64,000 nucleotides of DNA, from assembly GCA_026874595.1 (NCBI GenBank), contig CM049312.1, positions 50,161,429 through 50,225,428 on the forward strand, in the 5' to 3' direction. The notes under the pieces are model-generated. The model was not told the DNA's origin, searched no databases, and saw only the letters and a list, made by a program, of their open reading frames with translations. A program made the translations under genes and the position numbers. Shown here piece by piece: positions 1 to 12,324 of the stretch. The DNA is from Sipunculus nudus. Its lineage: Eukaryota > Annelida > Sipuncula > Golfingiida > Sipunculidae. How positions within the stretch are numbered: position 1 is the first letter of the stretch; every line of letters begins with the position of its first letter.

Positions 1-244
1 TTCTTGCCTTAGTGGAGGGTTAATGTAAGTCAAGTTTGAAATTCATGTGTCAATCCAACCTGGAGTTATCATCTGGAAACAAATTTGTGTGGATGGAAGG
101 ATGGACAGACAGAGAGCTGGTCAAACAGATAGACAGACAGGGTGATTACTATGGGGCATCCACTTGTGACCAATAAACACACCAGGTTTTGGGACACTAG
201 ATGTAATCACAGCTGAGAAACTTACATGATTGTTGTCTTTTCAT
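1..244 (-). mobile_element. HINE-A2 fragment
   Basis: Reverse complement of the A2 interior seen at 11540-11720 and 58812-59000. It includes the stretch on TGTCCCAAAACCTGG and a CTGT/GTCC microsatellite (here GACAGACAG, about 100-165). It is cut by the window edge on one side and by the A3-beta element starting near 251 on the other. Confidence 0.75.
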
Positions 245-250
245 AGTGAA

Positions 251-2734
251 AACAAGGGACCCATGGGTCACTGTACTCACCTGAAGTTGACCTTGAAGGT
301 AAAAATCTAAAATAATATCAAAAAGAGATAAAGTGTAAGAGGAAGAGGTAATATAGGCCATGGTTGGTTTATATGACTGGTTTGTATTGATGAGCAAGAA
401 ATTGTTGCAAATAATATTTTGTGACCTGACCATGTGTTCCTAATGTTGAAACTGAAGAATGTGAGCAGATTGTGAACAAATGTTCTGTACGATTACAATG
501 ATCATTAGTCAGCTTTCTGATTAACTGTTGACATTTCAGTAGTTTACACATTTGTTCAAATGAATCTATTTTTTTGTGTATTATATATCATTAAATATAT
601 ATGTATTGTTTTCATTTTATGAAATGTATACAGTTTAAATATAACTAATGTCCCCAGTCCACAGATAAAAGGCCTTTGTGGTGGTAGGCAGCAGGGGGGG
701 GGGGGGTATGTGGAATGGTGGGAGTTACAACATATCTGTATTATTATAGTGTATATACATAGGATTTTCACTTAATTCAACAAAGCTTACAGGATAAAAA
801 AAGTTCATACATAATTACTTAATACTTAAAAAAAGAAAAGGACAGACAGACTGGTAGACAAACAAAGCTGATAATATATGAAGTTTCAATTATTTCTTAA
901 TTTATTTATTATATCAATTTTTTTTTAAGTTTAACATCTGCTATAATACAAAACTGAATATATATATATATATATATATATAATATAATATAATATAATA
1001 TAATTTGCTTTCAAATTTCAGACTTAAATAGCTTAATTCCAAACACATACAGCTTATGAAAGTTATTTCAACAGTGCTTATAGGAAAAATTTCATAATTA
1101 ATATATATTTAATGATAACAGAGAGATTATGGACAGAGCTGATCACTTTATGTTCCATTCTCCTAAGGCAAGAATGTTTCAATAAGATCTTAATTTTTAA
1201 TCCTATTAATTTTTTAATCAAATAAATTTTACACATTTGCAATAAAAACTAATGTCCCAGTGCACAGGAGTCAATGGCAGCAGACCGTGAGGAGGGGGGG
1301 GGGGGGGGGGGGGAGATGGTGGGATTAACAACACTTCTGCATATACATAATGAACAAATGTTTGTATTAGATCCTCATTTTTTAACATCAATTTTTTTTT
1401 ATTATAAGTTTATATTTCTATACATTTCCAATATAACATATATATCTGAATATAAACATTGATTCATCATTAATCTCAATCTTGTCAGTCAACACCACAT
1501 CATGCATACAAATGTTAATTTATTTTTGCGGTAAAAAATAAATTTGCAAAACAATAAATATCTTAAAATAATACTTGATTCAGATTTCAAAATTTTAAAT
1601 TGTGCCTTTATTTGCTACATATTTTATAAATTTAAGTATAATGATGGGTTTAATTTTATTTGTTAAAATCATTTAAAAGAAACACAACGTGACATCCTCT
1701 GGATAACACCTTGAATTACTTTTTCAAGGAAAGTGTTTGTATTTTGTTTTTTATTGGATTGGAAACAGCATTACAATTAAGGAGATACAGTGAAAATAAT
1801 ATCAATTTCTGCATAACACTTGGTGGGTTGGTTTTGGCAGGGGGTGGGGGGGTGGGGTTCGGGGTGATGATATGAGTATAACTGTACACCTGTCACAGCA
1901 GGGGATCTCCCCCAGTAACTGTAACAAATCAGAAACCCTGGCATAGCTGACTTCCAGTGACCTGGAGTGGGACCCTGCATCTGGACCAAGCAAATGACTA
2001 CAATAGAGCCTCAAGAAAAAATCAATAACTTGCCTAATTTTCAAGCTTTTGTTTTCAAATTTCAGATTTAAACAAATTAAAAACTTATGTTTACATGCTG
2101 TGAAAATTAAATCAATAGTACTTACAGGAAAAAAAACGTGCTATGGTCAAAGTTGGGCAAAATTTAAGGTACTGATTTTATTTTTATGCTCATAACTTCA
2201 AAAATTTACAAAATTCAGATCTTACTTTGGGTAAACAATTGAATCTTAATTAAACAAAGTTATATACTTGGGGAAAATAGTCTCTAGTTTCAATATTTTT
2301 CATGTTAAGAGAGTAAATATTTTTCCTGATTTTTTGCAAAATCCATTATGTTAGGGCCCAAAACTTAAAGAAATTATACTTAACAAACTTAATTTCTGGC
2401 ATGTATATACTAAATATATAGGAGATTACTTCTGGTAAATATTGAGAAAAACAGATAAGTGGTTTTGATATTAGGCAGTCCTAGAGTGTCATTATAGGTT
2501 TTTAATGGAAATTTGAGGTTTTTCCTAAATATCTCAAAGAAACAAAGTCATATTGACCCAATTTTCAGTATGGTAGGAGATTTTGGGGACATCTAACAGT
2601 ATGCCAAATTTTGGATTCATAGGTCTAACGGTTTCAAAACGTGCCAGTCTAACACACGGACAGACGGAGGGACAGACGACTGACAATGGACCACAACTAT
2701 AGCTCAGATGACTTACAGTCAGCTGAGCTAAAAA
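251..2734 (-). mobile_element. HINE-A3-beta element, both ends present
   Basis: The minus-strand 5' end is an imperfect hairpin at 2701-2729, with arms AGCTCAGATGACT and AGTCAGCTGAGCT, followed by a GTCY-type tract (about 2650-2680). The minus-strand 3' end at 251-270 is the palindrome GACCCATGGGTC followed by CTTGTT. The interior is AT-rich, with no tandem array and a poly-G tract near 1297-1314. It shares its 5' kilobase with the A3 copies at 17476 and 52471, and its 3' half with 56585-57600. No reading frame of interest is present. Confidence 0.75.
959..1010. repeat. (TA)n / (TAATA)n simple repeat
   Basis: About 12 TA units are followed by five TAATA-like units. It lies inside the A3-beta element. 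Confidence 0.9.
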
Positions 2735-2761
2735 TAAAAAAAATATTTGTAAAAAATAACA

Positions 2762-5652
2762 AACAAGGCCTACAGGCCTAATGCGAACCTGTGCAATAAG
2801 AATACACCAGGTATAATGCTTCAATGCTGTACCATTACTTTTCAAGAACATGTGTAACGTATATGAACAATGCAAGTACTAAACACTTAGAACAAGAAAC
2901 AAACCAACATCACTGCTGCAATTTTGGCATGGGTGCACACAACACAAAAACTACAATATGGGTAGTCAACAAGGGACTACGTGTATCCGCCAAAATCAGA
3001 GTAGGAAAGGTGAAGTGAGGCATGGATTGAGTGGCAAGGGGAAATAGAGTGAGGTGTGTTGCATAATAGCCTGGATGTCTGCAGCTGAAATGTGTATGTA
3101 GGTTGTGCCACCTACCACAAAATCCAGAAAGCTGTCCAAGATGTATAAACATGCAAAATTTTAGGCAGATAAGTCAAACCACTACTGAGATATGAGTGAT
3201 TTTAGCCCATGGCACAAGAACAGACAGATGCTGTGCAAAAATGGTGGCAATTTGGTCCACCAGTTTTGCGTATGATAAAGAGCTATGTGAGCAAAATTTT
3301 TGCAGAATCGGTCAAATGGTTCCTGAGATATGAGCTTGGATGTCTGGAGCGTAAATTTAAATGTAGGTGGCACCACCTGTCATAAAACAAGAAAGTTGTC
3401 AAGGATGTATAAACCTGCAAAATTTCAGGTGGATAAGTCAAACCACCGCCGAGATATGAGTAATTTTATCCCAAGGCCGATGAACAGATGGACGCTGTGC
3501 AAAAATGGTTGCAGGTGGCGCCACAAGTCTTGTAAACTATTAAGCTACCAAATAAGTATAAACATACCCAATTTTAGGCTGATGTATCAAATTCCTCTGT
3601 AGAAATAAGCAGGCGCATACACTGCAAAAGTCAATGTAGGTGGCACCACCGGTCTTGTAAATGAGAATACCATCAAAGATGCATAGACAGGTATAAGTCC
3701 AATACATCAAACTTCCCCAGAGTTTGATGCACTGGGCTGACAAGGCTTAGGTGAGTAAGGCATTTGCCCCCGAGTGACCTGTAACAAATTGCTGCCTCCA
3801 GCTACTGCACTGAGTGAACTCTGGACCTGCACCTGGCTAGACTGAGTAAACTTTTGACCTGTACCTCGCTGCACTGAGTGAACTCTTGACCTGTTGCATA
3901 ATCTGACACAGTTGGCAGTCTGCCAAAGCTATAAATAGATTCAGGCTGAACTTTTGTGCTAAATATGATGCAGTGAGCAGTCTGCCAAAGCTATAAATAG
4001 AATGCAGCTACTGCACTGAGTGAACTCTTGACCTATACCTGGCTGCACTTCTTCCAATCCAGGCACTGTGCCAAAACTATTTATAAAGCTGACATCATCT
4101 TGGCTAATGGCCAACATCAAGGCACTGGCATCTGTCAATGGTAAACCCAAGTGCTGCCATCTGTACACAAAAGTGGTCCCTACTTGAAATAACTTTGAAA
4201 TTTATTTTCCTTATACAAAATGCTTTTCAGCTGACTTTTTATAAAAAAGAAATCAGGAATATATGTAAAATTATTACGGATGCATACTGAATGCAAAATT
4301 AAAATACAGATATATATCATTGATGGCAAATTCTTGAATTAAGTTGAGTAGGGATACCAATAATTATAATCCATGTACAGTTGTCTTTATAAAGCCACAG
4401 AGAGCTGAATATCCATGATTGTAACATTACATGGTATGATGAATAACTTAAATCATAAATCTAAATTTTTTAAAAGCTTTTAAAAAAAACTTTTTTTTCA
4501 ATATTTACCAAATATAACCTGAAATCTAAATGTCTAGTGGCATGATGTAATAGATGCTGATAAACTGGTGCCAGGCTAGATGCAACAGCATCACACAGCT
4601 AACATATATGGTAAAATGACTCAATTAAATCTCCATAGTTCAGCCAAAATTCATTCATGTGGAACCATTAATGACAATTATTATAAGAATTATTGTAGGG
4701 ATTATTCTTGTAAAATATTTAACAAACTGGCTTCAGTGGCATCAGTCGAAAAACGTTTCGCAAGTTTATAACTCATATAGGAAGATACAGCAAACTGGCT
4801 AAGTTCAGCTTCCCGTAACTCAGCCAAAAAGCACTGAACCCAAATCATTTGAACAAACTTGAATTATCAACATCTGAGGATAATTAATGTGTGAGATTTA
4901 AGAATTTGGCCCAGTGGTTTTTGAGAAGAAGATCTTTGTAGCCACTGAGCTAAAATGGGCTGTTATGGCATATGGCTAAATTCAGCTTCCCATAACTTAG
5001 CCAAAAGTCACTGAAAAGAGACCATTTGAACAAACTTCAGAAAGCACTACCCTAGGATCATTTCTGTGCGATATTAAACATTTTGGCCATATGGTTTAAG
5101 AGAAGAAGTTTTTTGTAGCCCTCAGTGTGATACAGGCACTAATGACCCCGTACAAAAAAGGCCGATGCAGGTGGCGCCACCAATACCTCAATTTAAGATA
5201 TGACATATGTGACCAACATTGGCATAAAAATTTGGTGATGATAGCTCCAGCCGTTTCTGAGATTTAAATTTTAATATGGTTTTTTGCACAATTAACAAAG
5301 TTCAACCTCCTGTAACTCGGCCAAAAATCTCCAAACTGGAACCATTCGAACAAACTTGAGAAACATTGTTCCAGGGATCATTTCTGTGAAATACTGAACA
5401 ATTTGGCTGGACAGTTTCGGATAAGAAGATTTTTAAAGCTTTTTTAGCTTTTTCCCTATAAAATCTAAGAAAATGCAGTTAGAAAAAAAATAAACAAAAT
5501 CGGATATAGTTTTTTGGATGACTGATTATTTGCAAAAAATTTGGTGATTAGCTCTTGCCGTTTTTGAGATAGCTATGGTTAACGTACAGACGAAGCACGA
5601 CGCACGCCGAACGCCGCCGCACCATCACATAAGCTCACAGGTTCGCTAAAAA
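2762..5652 (-). mobile_element. HINE-B element with a HINE-C fragment inside
   Basis: The minus-strand 3' end at 2762-2800 is AACAAGGCCTACAGGCCT followed by GCGAACCTGTG. The 5' end at 5636-5652 is CACAGGTTCGC followed by TAAAAA, next to a GC-rich CGACG/CGCC tract at 5590-5625. The interior holds the units seen in other B copies: the CAGTGCAG-type unit at 3740-4170, and the stretch telling of GTTACAGGAGGTTGAAC and GGTGGCGCCACC at 5170-5181. A HINE-C piece (about 2951-3518) interrupts it. Total length is about 2.9 kb. Confidence 0.8.
2951..3518 (-). mobile_element. HINE-C 3' part nested in HINE-B
   Basis: The HINE-C 3' end (hairpin GTAGTC...GACTAC and GTATCCGCCAAAA, 2960-2995) lies on the minus strand, followed by two tandem units. 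There is no HINE-C 5' end. The sequence passes directly into HINE-B at the palindrome GGTGGCGCCAC (about 3508-3518). Confidence 0.7.
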
Positions 5653-5995
5653 TACAGGTGGTGCCACCACTTTTCGGGAACTGACAAAACTAGTCATGGT
5701 CAATATTCAAAGCAAGATTCATGACAAACCATGCATTAATTATCAAGATATTGGAGGTTTTGTATCAATTTTTTTATTATTCTGGGGGGTGCTTTCAAGC
5801 CCCATAGCTCAGAGGATATAGGTCTCATTGACCTAATTTCAGGTTTCCAAGGAGATTTATTGACCTCCCTGGATGTTCACTTAGAAGTTTGTAGGTCCAG
5901 CAGTTACAATTTGTGCCCTGCTAAAGTACAGCCGGACTGACGACAGACAAAGCGCCATTCCTATACCTCAGTTGACTTACAGTCAGCTGAGCTAA
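5653..5995 (-). mobile_element. HINE-A2 5' fragment
   Basis: Minus strand; the 5' terminal repeats AGCTCAGCTGACTGTAAG and CAACTGAG lie at 5968-5992, followed on that strand by the A2 body as at 51292 and 58440. It begins next to GGTGGTGCCACC and lacks the A2 3' half. Confidence 0.7.
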
Positions 5996-7479
5996 ATTGA
6001 GATCAGTGGGTTTGATATTAGGCAGCCTTGAAGTGTAACAATGGCTTTTATGAAAAATGGGAGGTTTTTCCTTAAAATCTCAAAAGAATGAAGTCACCAT
6101 TTTTTTGGAAACTGACAAAACTAGTCATGGTTAATATTCACAGCAAGATTCATGACAATCCAAGCATCAATTATCAAGATATTGGAGGTATTGTATTATA
6201 TTTCTGATTATTCTGGGGGGGGGGGTACTTTCAAGCCCCATAGCTCGGCAGATATAGGTCACAGTGACCTAATTTTTAGTTTCCAAGGAGATTTTTTATA
6301 GACCTCCTTGGATTTTCACTTAGAGATTTCTAGGATCAGCAGTTACGATTTGTGCCCTCCTAACGGACGGACGACGGACAAAGCGCCATTCCTATACCTC
6401 AGTTGACTTACAGTCAGCTGAGTTAAACAAGAGACCCATTGGTCACGGCGCTCAGCTGATCATGATGGGACTATAAATGTTTCACCATTGTGATACTATA
6501 TTGAGTCGATATAGCTTATGAATATCATGGACATGTTGGGCTATTATAAAGGAATATAATGTAATATGTGAGTAAATGATATATGAAATAACCTGACTGA
6601 CTGATTAATATGGAGTTAATTACAGTGGTTTATTTTTTATTTATTTGGGAGGGGTTGAAAAAAGCTATTTATTTGAGCAAATATGAATGCAATGACAGTA
6701 TACTAAGCAGTGGTAGAATGATGATAAGGCTATTTGTTGATAAATCTATAGTGTATAGAAGTCTGCAAGATTTCAATTTGACAGATATAAGGTTATGATT
6801 GACTATGCTCATGAGGGGATTTATGAATTTGTGACTGTATGACATGATATCTCTTCGGTCTTGGCAAGGTACATTATTTTGATGCTTACCACGTCTACAT
6901 ATTACACAATATTGATATAATATCTGGCATGTACATAGGTACCTATGGACAAATAGTCAACAGTACTTAAACACATGGAAGGTTAAAATCTAAAATATCA
7001 TGAAATGTAAATAAAGTTTGAGAGGAAGAGGTAATCTAGGCCATGGTTGGTTGATATGATTGAAGAAATTGTTGCAAATAATATTTTGAGATCTGACCAT
7101 GCGTTTCCATAGGTACCTTTTTGATGAGCTGTTGACAGTTCAACAGTTTACACATTATGTCTAATGAGCTCCAATATTTTTAATAAAACCATTTTTTTCC
7201 ATCTTATGATATGTATACAGTTGCCATAACATCCCCACTCCACAGGTGGAATGACTTGGTGGGGGGGGGAGGGGGAGGTTAATGATCGGAGTTACAATGC
7301 CTCTGTCTCTCTGTAGATATTTTCTTTAATAATTACATTTTAAGCTTTAACAATAGATCTTTTGTTCACAGTGCCAAGGAGCAAGGACTCAGTGGGGTGA
7401 AGAAGGGGATGGTGGGAGTAACAACACCCTTGCATATACATACATTATATGAAATTTAATTCAATAGTGCTTATAAGAA
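5996..7479 (-). mobile_element. HINE-A3 and HINE-A2 fragments
   Basis: 5996-6097 matches the A3 interior. 6098-6424 is a second A2 5' fragment, with its terminal repeat at 6400-6424. 6426-6462 is a HINE-A 3' end (AACAAG, GACCCATTGGTCAC, GCTCAGCTGA) whose body runs right to about 7479 and resembles 251-900, including the stretch around GAGGAAGAGGTAAT and a poly-G tract at 7261-7278. The open frame at 6610-6798 is in this body and looks like chance. Confidence 0.6.
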
Positions 7480-7775
7480 ACAAGGCCTACAGGCCTAATG
7501 CGAACCTGTGCATTGGGAAATACACCAGGTATAATGCTTCAATGCTGTACCATAACTTTTCATGTATATGAACAATGCAAGTACTAAAGATTTTGAATAA
7601 GAAACAATTACACAAACATCACTGCTGAAATTCTGGCATGGGTGCACACAATACAAAAATGATTGTAGCTGGCACCACCAGTCTTGTATACAACGAAGCT
7701 ATCAGAGATATATACATATGACCAATTTCAGACTGATATATCAAACCCTTCCTGAGAAATAAGCAGGGACACACA
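7479..7775 (-). mobile_element. HINE-B 3' end, inverted against the next segment
   Basis: AACAAGGCCTACAGGCCT and GCGAACCTGTG lie at 7479-7515 on the minus strand, followed by the body up to about 7775. There the sequence flips into the plus-strand version of the same region (7776-7820). This gives two inverted copies of the stretch around GTGGTGCCAGCTACAATC. Confidence 0.7.
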
Positions 7776-8286
7776 AAAACCTTTTTGTATACAATACTGG
7801 TGGTGCCAGCTACAATCAATTTTAGCTCAGCTGACTGTATGTCAACTGAGGTATAGGAATGGTGCTTTGTCCGTCGTCCGTCTGGATGTCCAGCCGTCCG
7901 TTAGCAGGGCTCAAATAATAACAGCTGGTCCTAGAAACTTCTAAATGAACATCCAGGGAGGTCAATTAAAAATTTCCTTGGAAACCTGAAATTAGGTCAC
8001 TGCGACCTTTTTCCTTTGAGCTATCGGGCTTGAAAGTACCCCCCAGAATAGTAAAAAATTTGATACAAAACCTCCAATATCTTGATAATTAATGCATGGT
8101 TTGTCATGAATCTTGCTTTGAATATTGACCATGACTACTTTTGTCAGTTCCTTAAACGTGACAGTTTTCCTATTTTAACAAATATTTTTCTATTTTTATC
8201 TCAGCTGACTTTCAGTCATGCTGAGCTATAGCGATCACTCTTTGTCCGTCGTCCGTCTGTCTGTCTGTCCGTCTGTCCGTCTGTCC

Positions 8287-10210
8287 GTTAACCTGGCACA
8301 AATCGTAACCGCTGGACTTAGAATCTTGTTACTTTACATTCTGAGAGGTCAATGAAAAATCTCCTTGGAAACAAGAAATTAGGTCTCTGTTACCCATATC
8401 CTTCGAGCTATTGGGCCCCAAAGTACCCCCCAGAATAGTCAAAATTTTCAACAATTTTGCATACATATTTATCATGAGATGTTTCATCAGTTCCTGCAGA
8501 TTGGTGGCGCCACCTGTATTTTTAGATTTTTTACGAATTTTTTTCTCTATTTTTGAGACCTTTAAAAATGTGAACAACTGTTAACAGGGCACAAATCGTA
8601 AAGACTGGACCTAGAATCTTCATCCTTGACACAGTGAGAGACCTATGAAAAGTCTCCATGGAAACCAGAAATTAGGTCTCTGTTACCCAAATCCTTTGAG
8701 CTATGGGGCCCCAAAGTACCCCCAGAATAGTGAAAAATTTCATACAAAAACTTCAATATCTCATTAACTACATCACTGATGGTCATGATTTTTGGCATAC
8801 ATATTGATCATGAGATGTTTCATCAGTTTCTGCAGACTGGTGGCACTACCTGTATTTTTCGATTCTTTATGAATTGTTTTCTCTATTTTTGAGACCTTTA
8901 AAAATGTGAACAACTGTTAACAGGGCACAAATCGTTAAGACTGGACCTAGAATCTTCATTCTTGACAAAGTGAGAGACCTATGAAAAGTCTCCATGGAAA
9001 CCTGAAATAAGGTCTCCATTACCCATATCATTTGAGCTGTGGGGCTCCCAATTACCCCCCAGAATAATGGAAAATTTGATTTAAAAAAACTGCAACATCT
9101 CAATTACTACAATACAGATGGTCATGATTTTTGGCATACATATTGATCAAGAGGTGTTCCATCACTTCCTGCAGACTGGTGGCGCCACTTGTATCGTTCA
9201 ATTTTTAAAGAATTTTTTTCTCTATTTTTGAGACCTTTCAAAATGTGAACATCTGTTAACAAGGCACAAATCGTAAAGACTGGACCTAGAATCTTAATTC
9301 TTGACACACTGAGAGGTCCATGAAAAATATCCTTGGAAACCAGAAATTAGGTCTCTGTTAACCATATCCTTCGAGCTATGGGGCCCTTAAGTACCCCCCT
9401 CCCCAGAGTAGTCAAAAATTGCATACAAAAACTTCAATATCTCAATAACTACATCACTGATGGTCATGATTTTTGGCATACATATTGATCATGAGATGTT
9501 CCATCAGTTCCTGCAGACTGGTGGCGCCGCCTATATTGTTTGATTTTTTACGATTTCTTCCTCTATTTTTGAGACCTTTAAGGATGCTGTCATCTGTTAG
9601 CATGGCACAAATCATAACGACTGGACCTAGAATCTTCATTCTCGATACACTGAGAGACCTATGAAAAGTCTCCATGGAAACCAGAAATTAGGTCTCTGTT
9701 ACCCATATTCTTAAGGCTGTATGGCTCCAAAATACCCCCCAGAATAATGGAAAATTTGATACAAAAAGTGCAGTATCTGAATAACTACAACACTGATGGT
9801 CATGATTTTTGGCATACATATTGATCATGAGCTGTTCCATCAGTTTCTGCAGACTGGATGCGCCACCTCTATTTTTTTCAAATTTTTACGAATTGTTTTT
9901 CTCTTTTTTTCGAGACCTTTAAAGATGTGGTTATCTGTCAACAGGGTACAAATTGCAACAACTGGACCCAGAAACTTCATTCTTGTCATGCAAGGAGGCC
10001 CATGAAGAGTGCCTGTGGAAACTTGAAATTAGGTCTCTGTTACCCATATCCTTCAAGCTATAGGACTCTGAAGTATCCCTCAGAATAATGGACAATTTGA
10101 TACAAAAGCTGAAGTATCTGAACAACTAATACGAAGATCATCATGATTGTTTGCATGGATATTGACCATGAAGTGTTTTATTAGTTTCTGCATACTGGTG
10201 GAGCCACCTG
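8287..10210 (+). repeat. Tandem array of about 340-bp HINE-A1 units
   Basis: Each unit begins near GTTAACAGGGCACAAATCG; starts are at 8287, 8580, 8918, 9256, 9596 and 9937. Spacing is 293, 338, 338, 340 and 341 bp. Each unit contains CATGGAAACCAGAAATTAGG, the CCCCAGAAT run and, near its end, GGTGGCGCCACC or a one- or two-base variant, followed by TGTATTTTT and CTCTATTTTTGAGACC. Open frames on both strands here are repeats of the same chance frame. Confidence 0.9.
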
Positions 10211-10216
10211 TATTTT

Positions 10217-11346
10217 TGTATCCTCCAAAACGAAGTTTTGCAGATACTATGTTTTTGACCAGGTTCCTCCGCCGCCGCCACGTTTGTTTCCAGAGAGCTC
10301 CTCTGAGAAAAATGGACCAATTTTTCCGAAAATTTTAACCAATTATCAAGTCACATGTGAACTAGTGCCTAACCAATTTGTGTTGACCTCTGACCTTTCC
10401 CCTCTATCTAGCGTCCATTTGTGCGTCTGTTTCCACACATAAACCCTCATATCTCGGGAACCCATTGACCAATCAGGAAATAAAATTTATACAAATGTAG
10501 CCCTTGGATTGCTCTCACATACACAAAAATGGTGGCGCCATCTGTAACCATGTTTGCACAGTGTCCATCTGTTTATCTGCCTTGGGTTAAAATCACTCAT
10601 ATCTCTGCAGTGAATTGACTAATTAACCTGAAATTTGGCATGCATATACATCCAGGATAGCTTTCTTGATTTTATGACAGATGGCGCCACCTACATTCAC
10701 GTTCACGCTGATCACATCCAAGCTCATATCTCAGGAACCGTTTGACGGATTGAGCCAAAATTTGCATGTGTATAGATCTCACAAAGCTCTTTATCATACG
10801 CAAAACTGGTGGCGCCACCTGCAACCATTTTTACACAGCGTCTGTCTCTTTTCTGCCGTGGGATAATGTCACTCATATCTCGGCAGTGGTTTGACATATC
10901 TGCCTAAAATTTTGCAGTTTTATACATCCTGGATAGCTTTCTTGATTTTATGACAGGTGGCGCCACCTACATTCTAGTTTATGCTGCAGACATCCGAGCT
11001 CATATCTCGATAACCGTTTGAACAATTGGGCCAAAATTTTGCATGTGTATAGATCTCACATAGGTCTTTATCATACACAAAACTGGAGGGGCCACCTGCA
11101 ACCTTTTTTGCACAGCGTCTGTCTGTTTGTCTGCCGTCGGCTAAAATCACTCATATGCATGTAGTGTGGTATGCATTTGTGGTAGGTGGCACAACCTACA
11201 TACACATTTAGGCTGCAGACATCCATGCTAATATGCAACATACCTCACTCTATTTCCCTTGCCACTCAATCCATGCCCACACTTCAACCGTTCCACTCTG
11301 ATTTTGGTGGATACACGTAGTCACTTGTCGGCTACCTATATTCTAG
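10217..11346 (+). mobile_element. HINE-C element nested in HINE-A1
   Basis: The 5' hairpin GTATCCTCCAAAAC-gaa-GTTTTGCAGATAC starts at 10218, followed by CCGCCGCCGCC and the stretch to TTTCCACACATAAACC. Alternating units carrying GGTGGCGCCACC follow (10808-10819, 10956-10967). The 3' end has TTTTGGTGGATAC, the hairpin GTAGTC...GGCTAC and TTCTAGTT (11311-11348). Host A1 sequence resumes with TTTTAAAGTTTACAC. Confidence 0.8.
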
Positions 11347-12148
11347 TTTTTAAAGTTTACACATTTTTTCTCTATTTTCTCTATTTTATATATAAATACA
11401 GACTAAATCTTGGCCTGTTGGTTAATCTGTTTGATGCCTCAGTTGAATGGGTATATACTACCATTCTGATGATAAAATTTCCTTTAGCGAATCTCTTCCC
11501 AGTCAGCTGAGCGTCATGACCCATGGGTCACTTGTTTTACTATAAAATGACAACAATCATGTCATTTTCTCAGCTATCATTACATCTGGTGTCCCAAAAC
11601 CTGGTGTGTTTATTGATCACAAGTGGATGCCCTATACTAATCACCCTGTCTGTCAGTCTGTCTGTTTGTATGTCTGTCTGTCTGTCAATCCGTCCATCCA
11701 CACAAAGGAGTTTCCAGATGATAACTCCAGTAAAGTTTGATATATTGTCAAACTTAACTTATAAATGGACCACCACCCAAGTAAGAACCATGTTGATTTT
11801 GGGGTCCAACGGTCAAAGGTCAAGGTCACAGGACCCATTTCTTTAAAAGGAATGCATATGCATTTGAAGCCAAACTTTTCATGGCAAATCTTCCAACGTT
11901 CACACATGGCTTACGTGCCCAAAGTGAGGAAACCTGTAGAATTTGAGGTTATCTGGTCAGAGGTCAAGGTCTTTTTAAAAGATTGTTACAATAATCCTGA
12001 TGCTGCAAGTCCAAGGATAATAAGTTCTAAGATTTTTTGGTTACAAGGTCATTGGTTAAGGTCACAGGACTGTCATTCTGAAAAATTTCTTTCAAAATAT
12101 CCTCATAGACAAATTCAACTGAGCGTTGAGACCCATGGGTCCCCAGTT

Positions 12149-12324
12149 GTGTTGTGTGCATCCATGCCAGAATTTCAGCAGTGATGTTTGTGTAATTGTT
12201 TCTTATTCAATATGTTTAGTACCTGCATTGTTCATATACATGAGAAGTCATGGTCCAGCATTGAAGCATTATACCTGGTGTATTTCCCAATGCACAGGTT
12301 CGCATTAGGCCTGTAGGCCTTGTT
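12149..12324 (+). mobile_element. HINE-B 3' end
   Basis: GTGTTGTGTGCATCCATGCC leads to GCACAGGTTCGC, the hairpin AGGCCT-GT-AGGCCT and TTGTT at 12320-12324. It closes the B copy that starts inverted at 7479. Confidence 0.8.

Larger units (their letters stand above)
8193..11536 (+). mobile_element. HINE-A1 element, full length, nested in A2
   Basis: Its 5' hairpin at 8198-8227 (CTCAGCTGACT...AGTCATGCTGAG) is followed by a (GTCY)n tract at 8243-8290, then about six tandem units of about 340 bp (8287 to about 10200). A nested HINE-C follows, then the 3' end CAGTCAGCTGAGC, the palindrome GACCCATGGGTC and CTTGTT (11500-11536). The empty site is visible in the A2 copies at 51655-51680 and 58800-58822. 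There is no obvious target duplication beyond T residues. Confidence 0.85.
7820..12148 (+). mobile_element. HINE-A2 element split by HINE-A1
   Basis: The 5' end is AGCTCAGCTGACT at 7824-7836. The body runs to about 8192, resumes at 11537 and ends at GACCCATGGGTC-CCCAGTT (12129-12148). The uninterrupted version is 58440-59684. Comparing them places the HINE-A1 insertion in a T-rich run (CTATTTATTTACTAT). HINE-B sequence flanks it at 7776-7820 and 12149-12324. Confidence 0.8.

Noticed and set aside
8287-10210. CRISPR-like regular repeats
   Set aside because: Units are about 340 bp, repeated throughout rather than alternating short repeats and unique spacers, in a eukaryotic intron.
11765-12184. 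139-codon open frame on the plus strand
   Set aside because: It crosses the HINE-A2 interior and its boundary with HINE-B, its codons are not kept in the other A2 copies, and it resembles no known protein.
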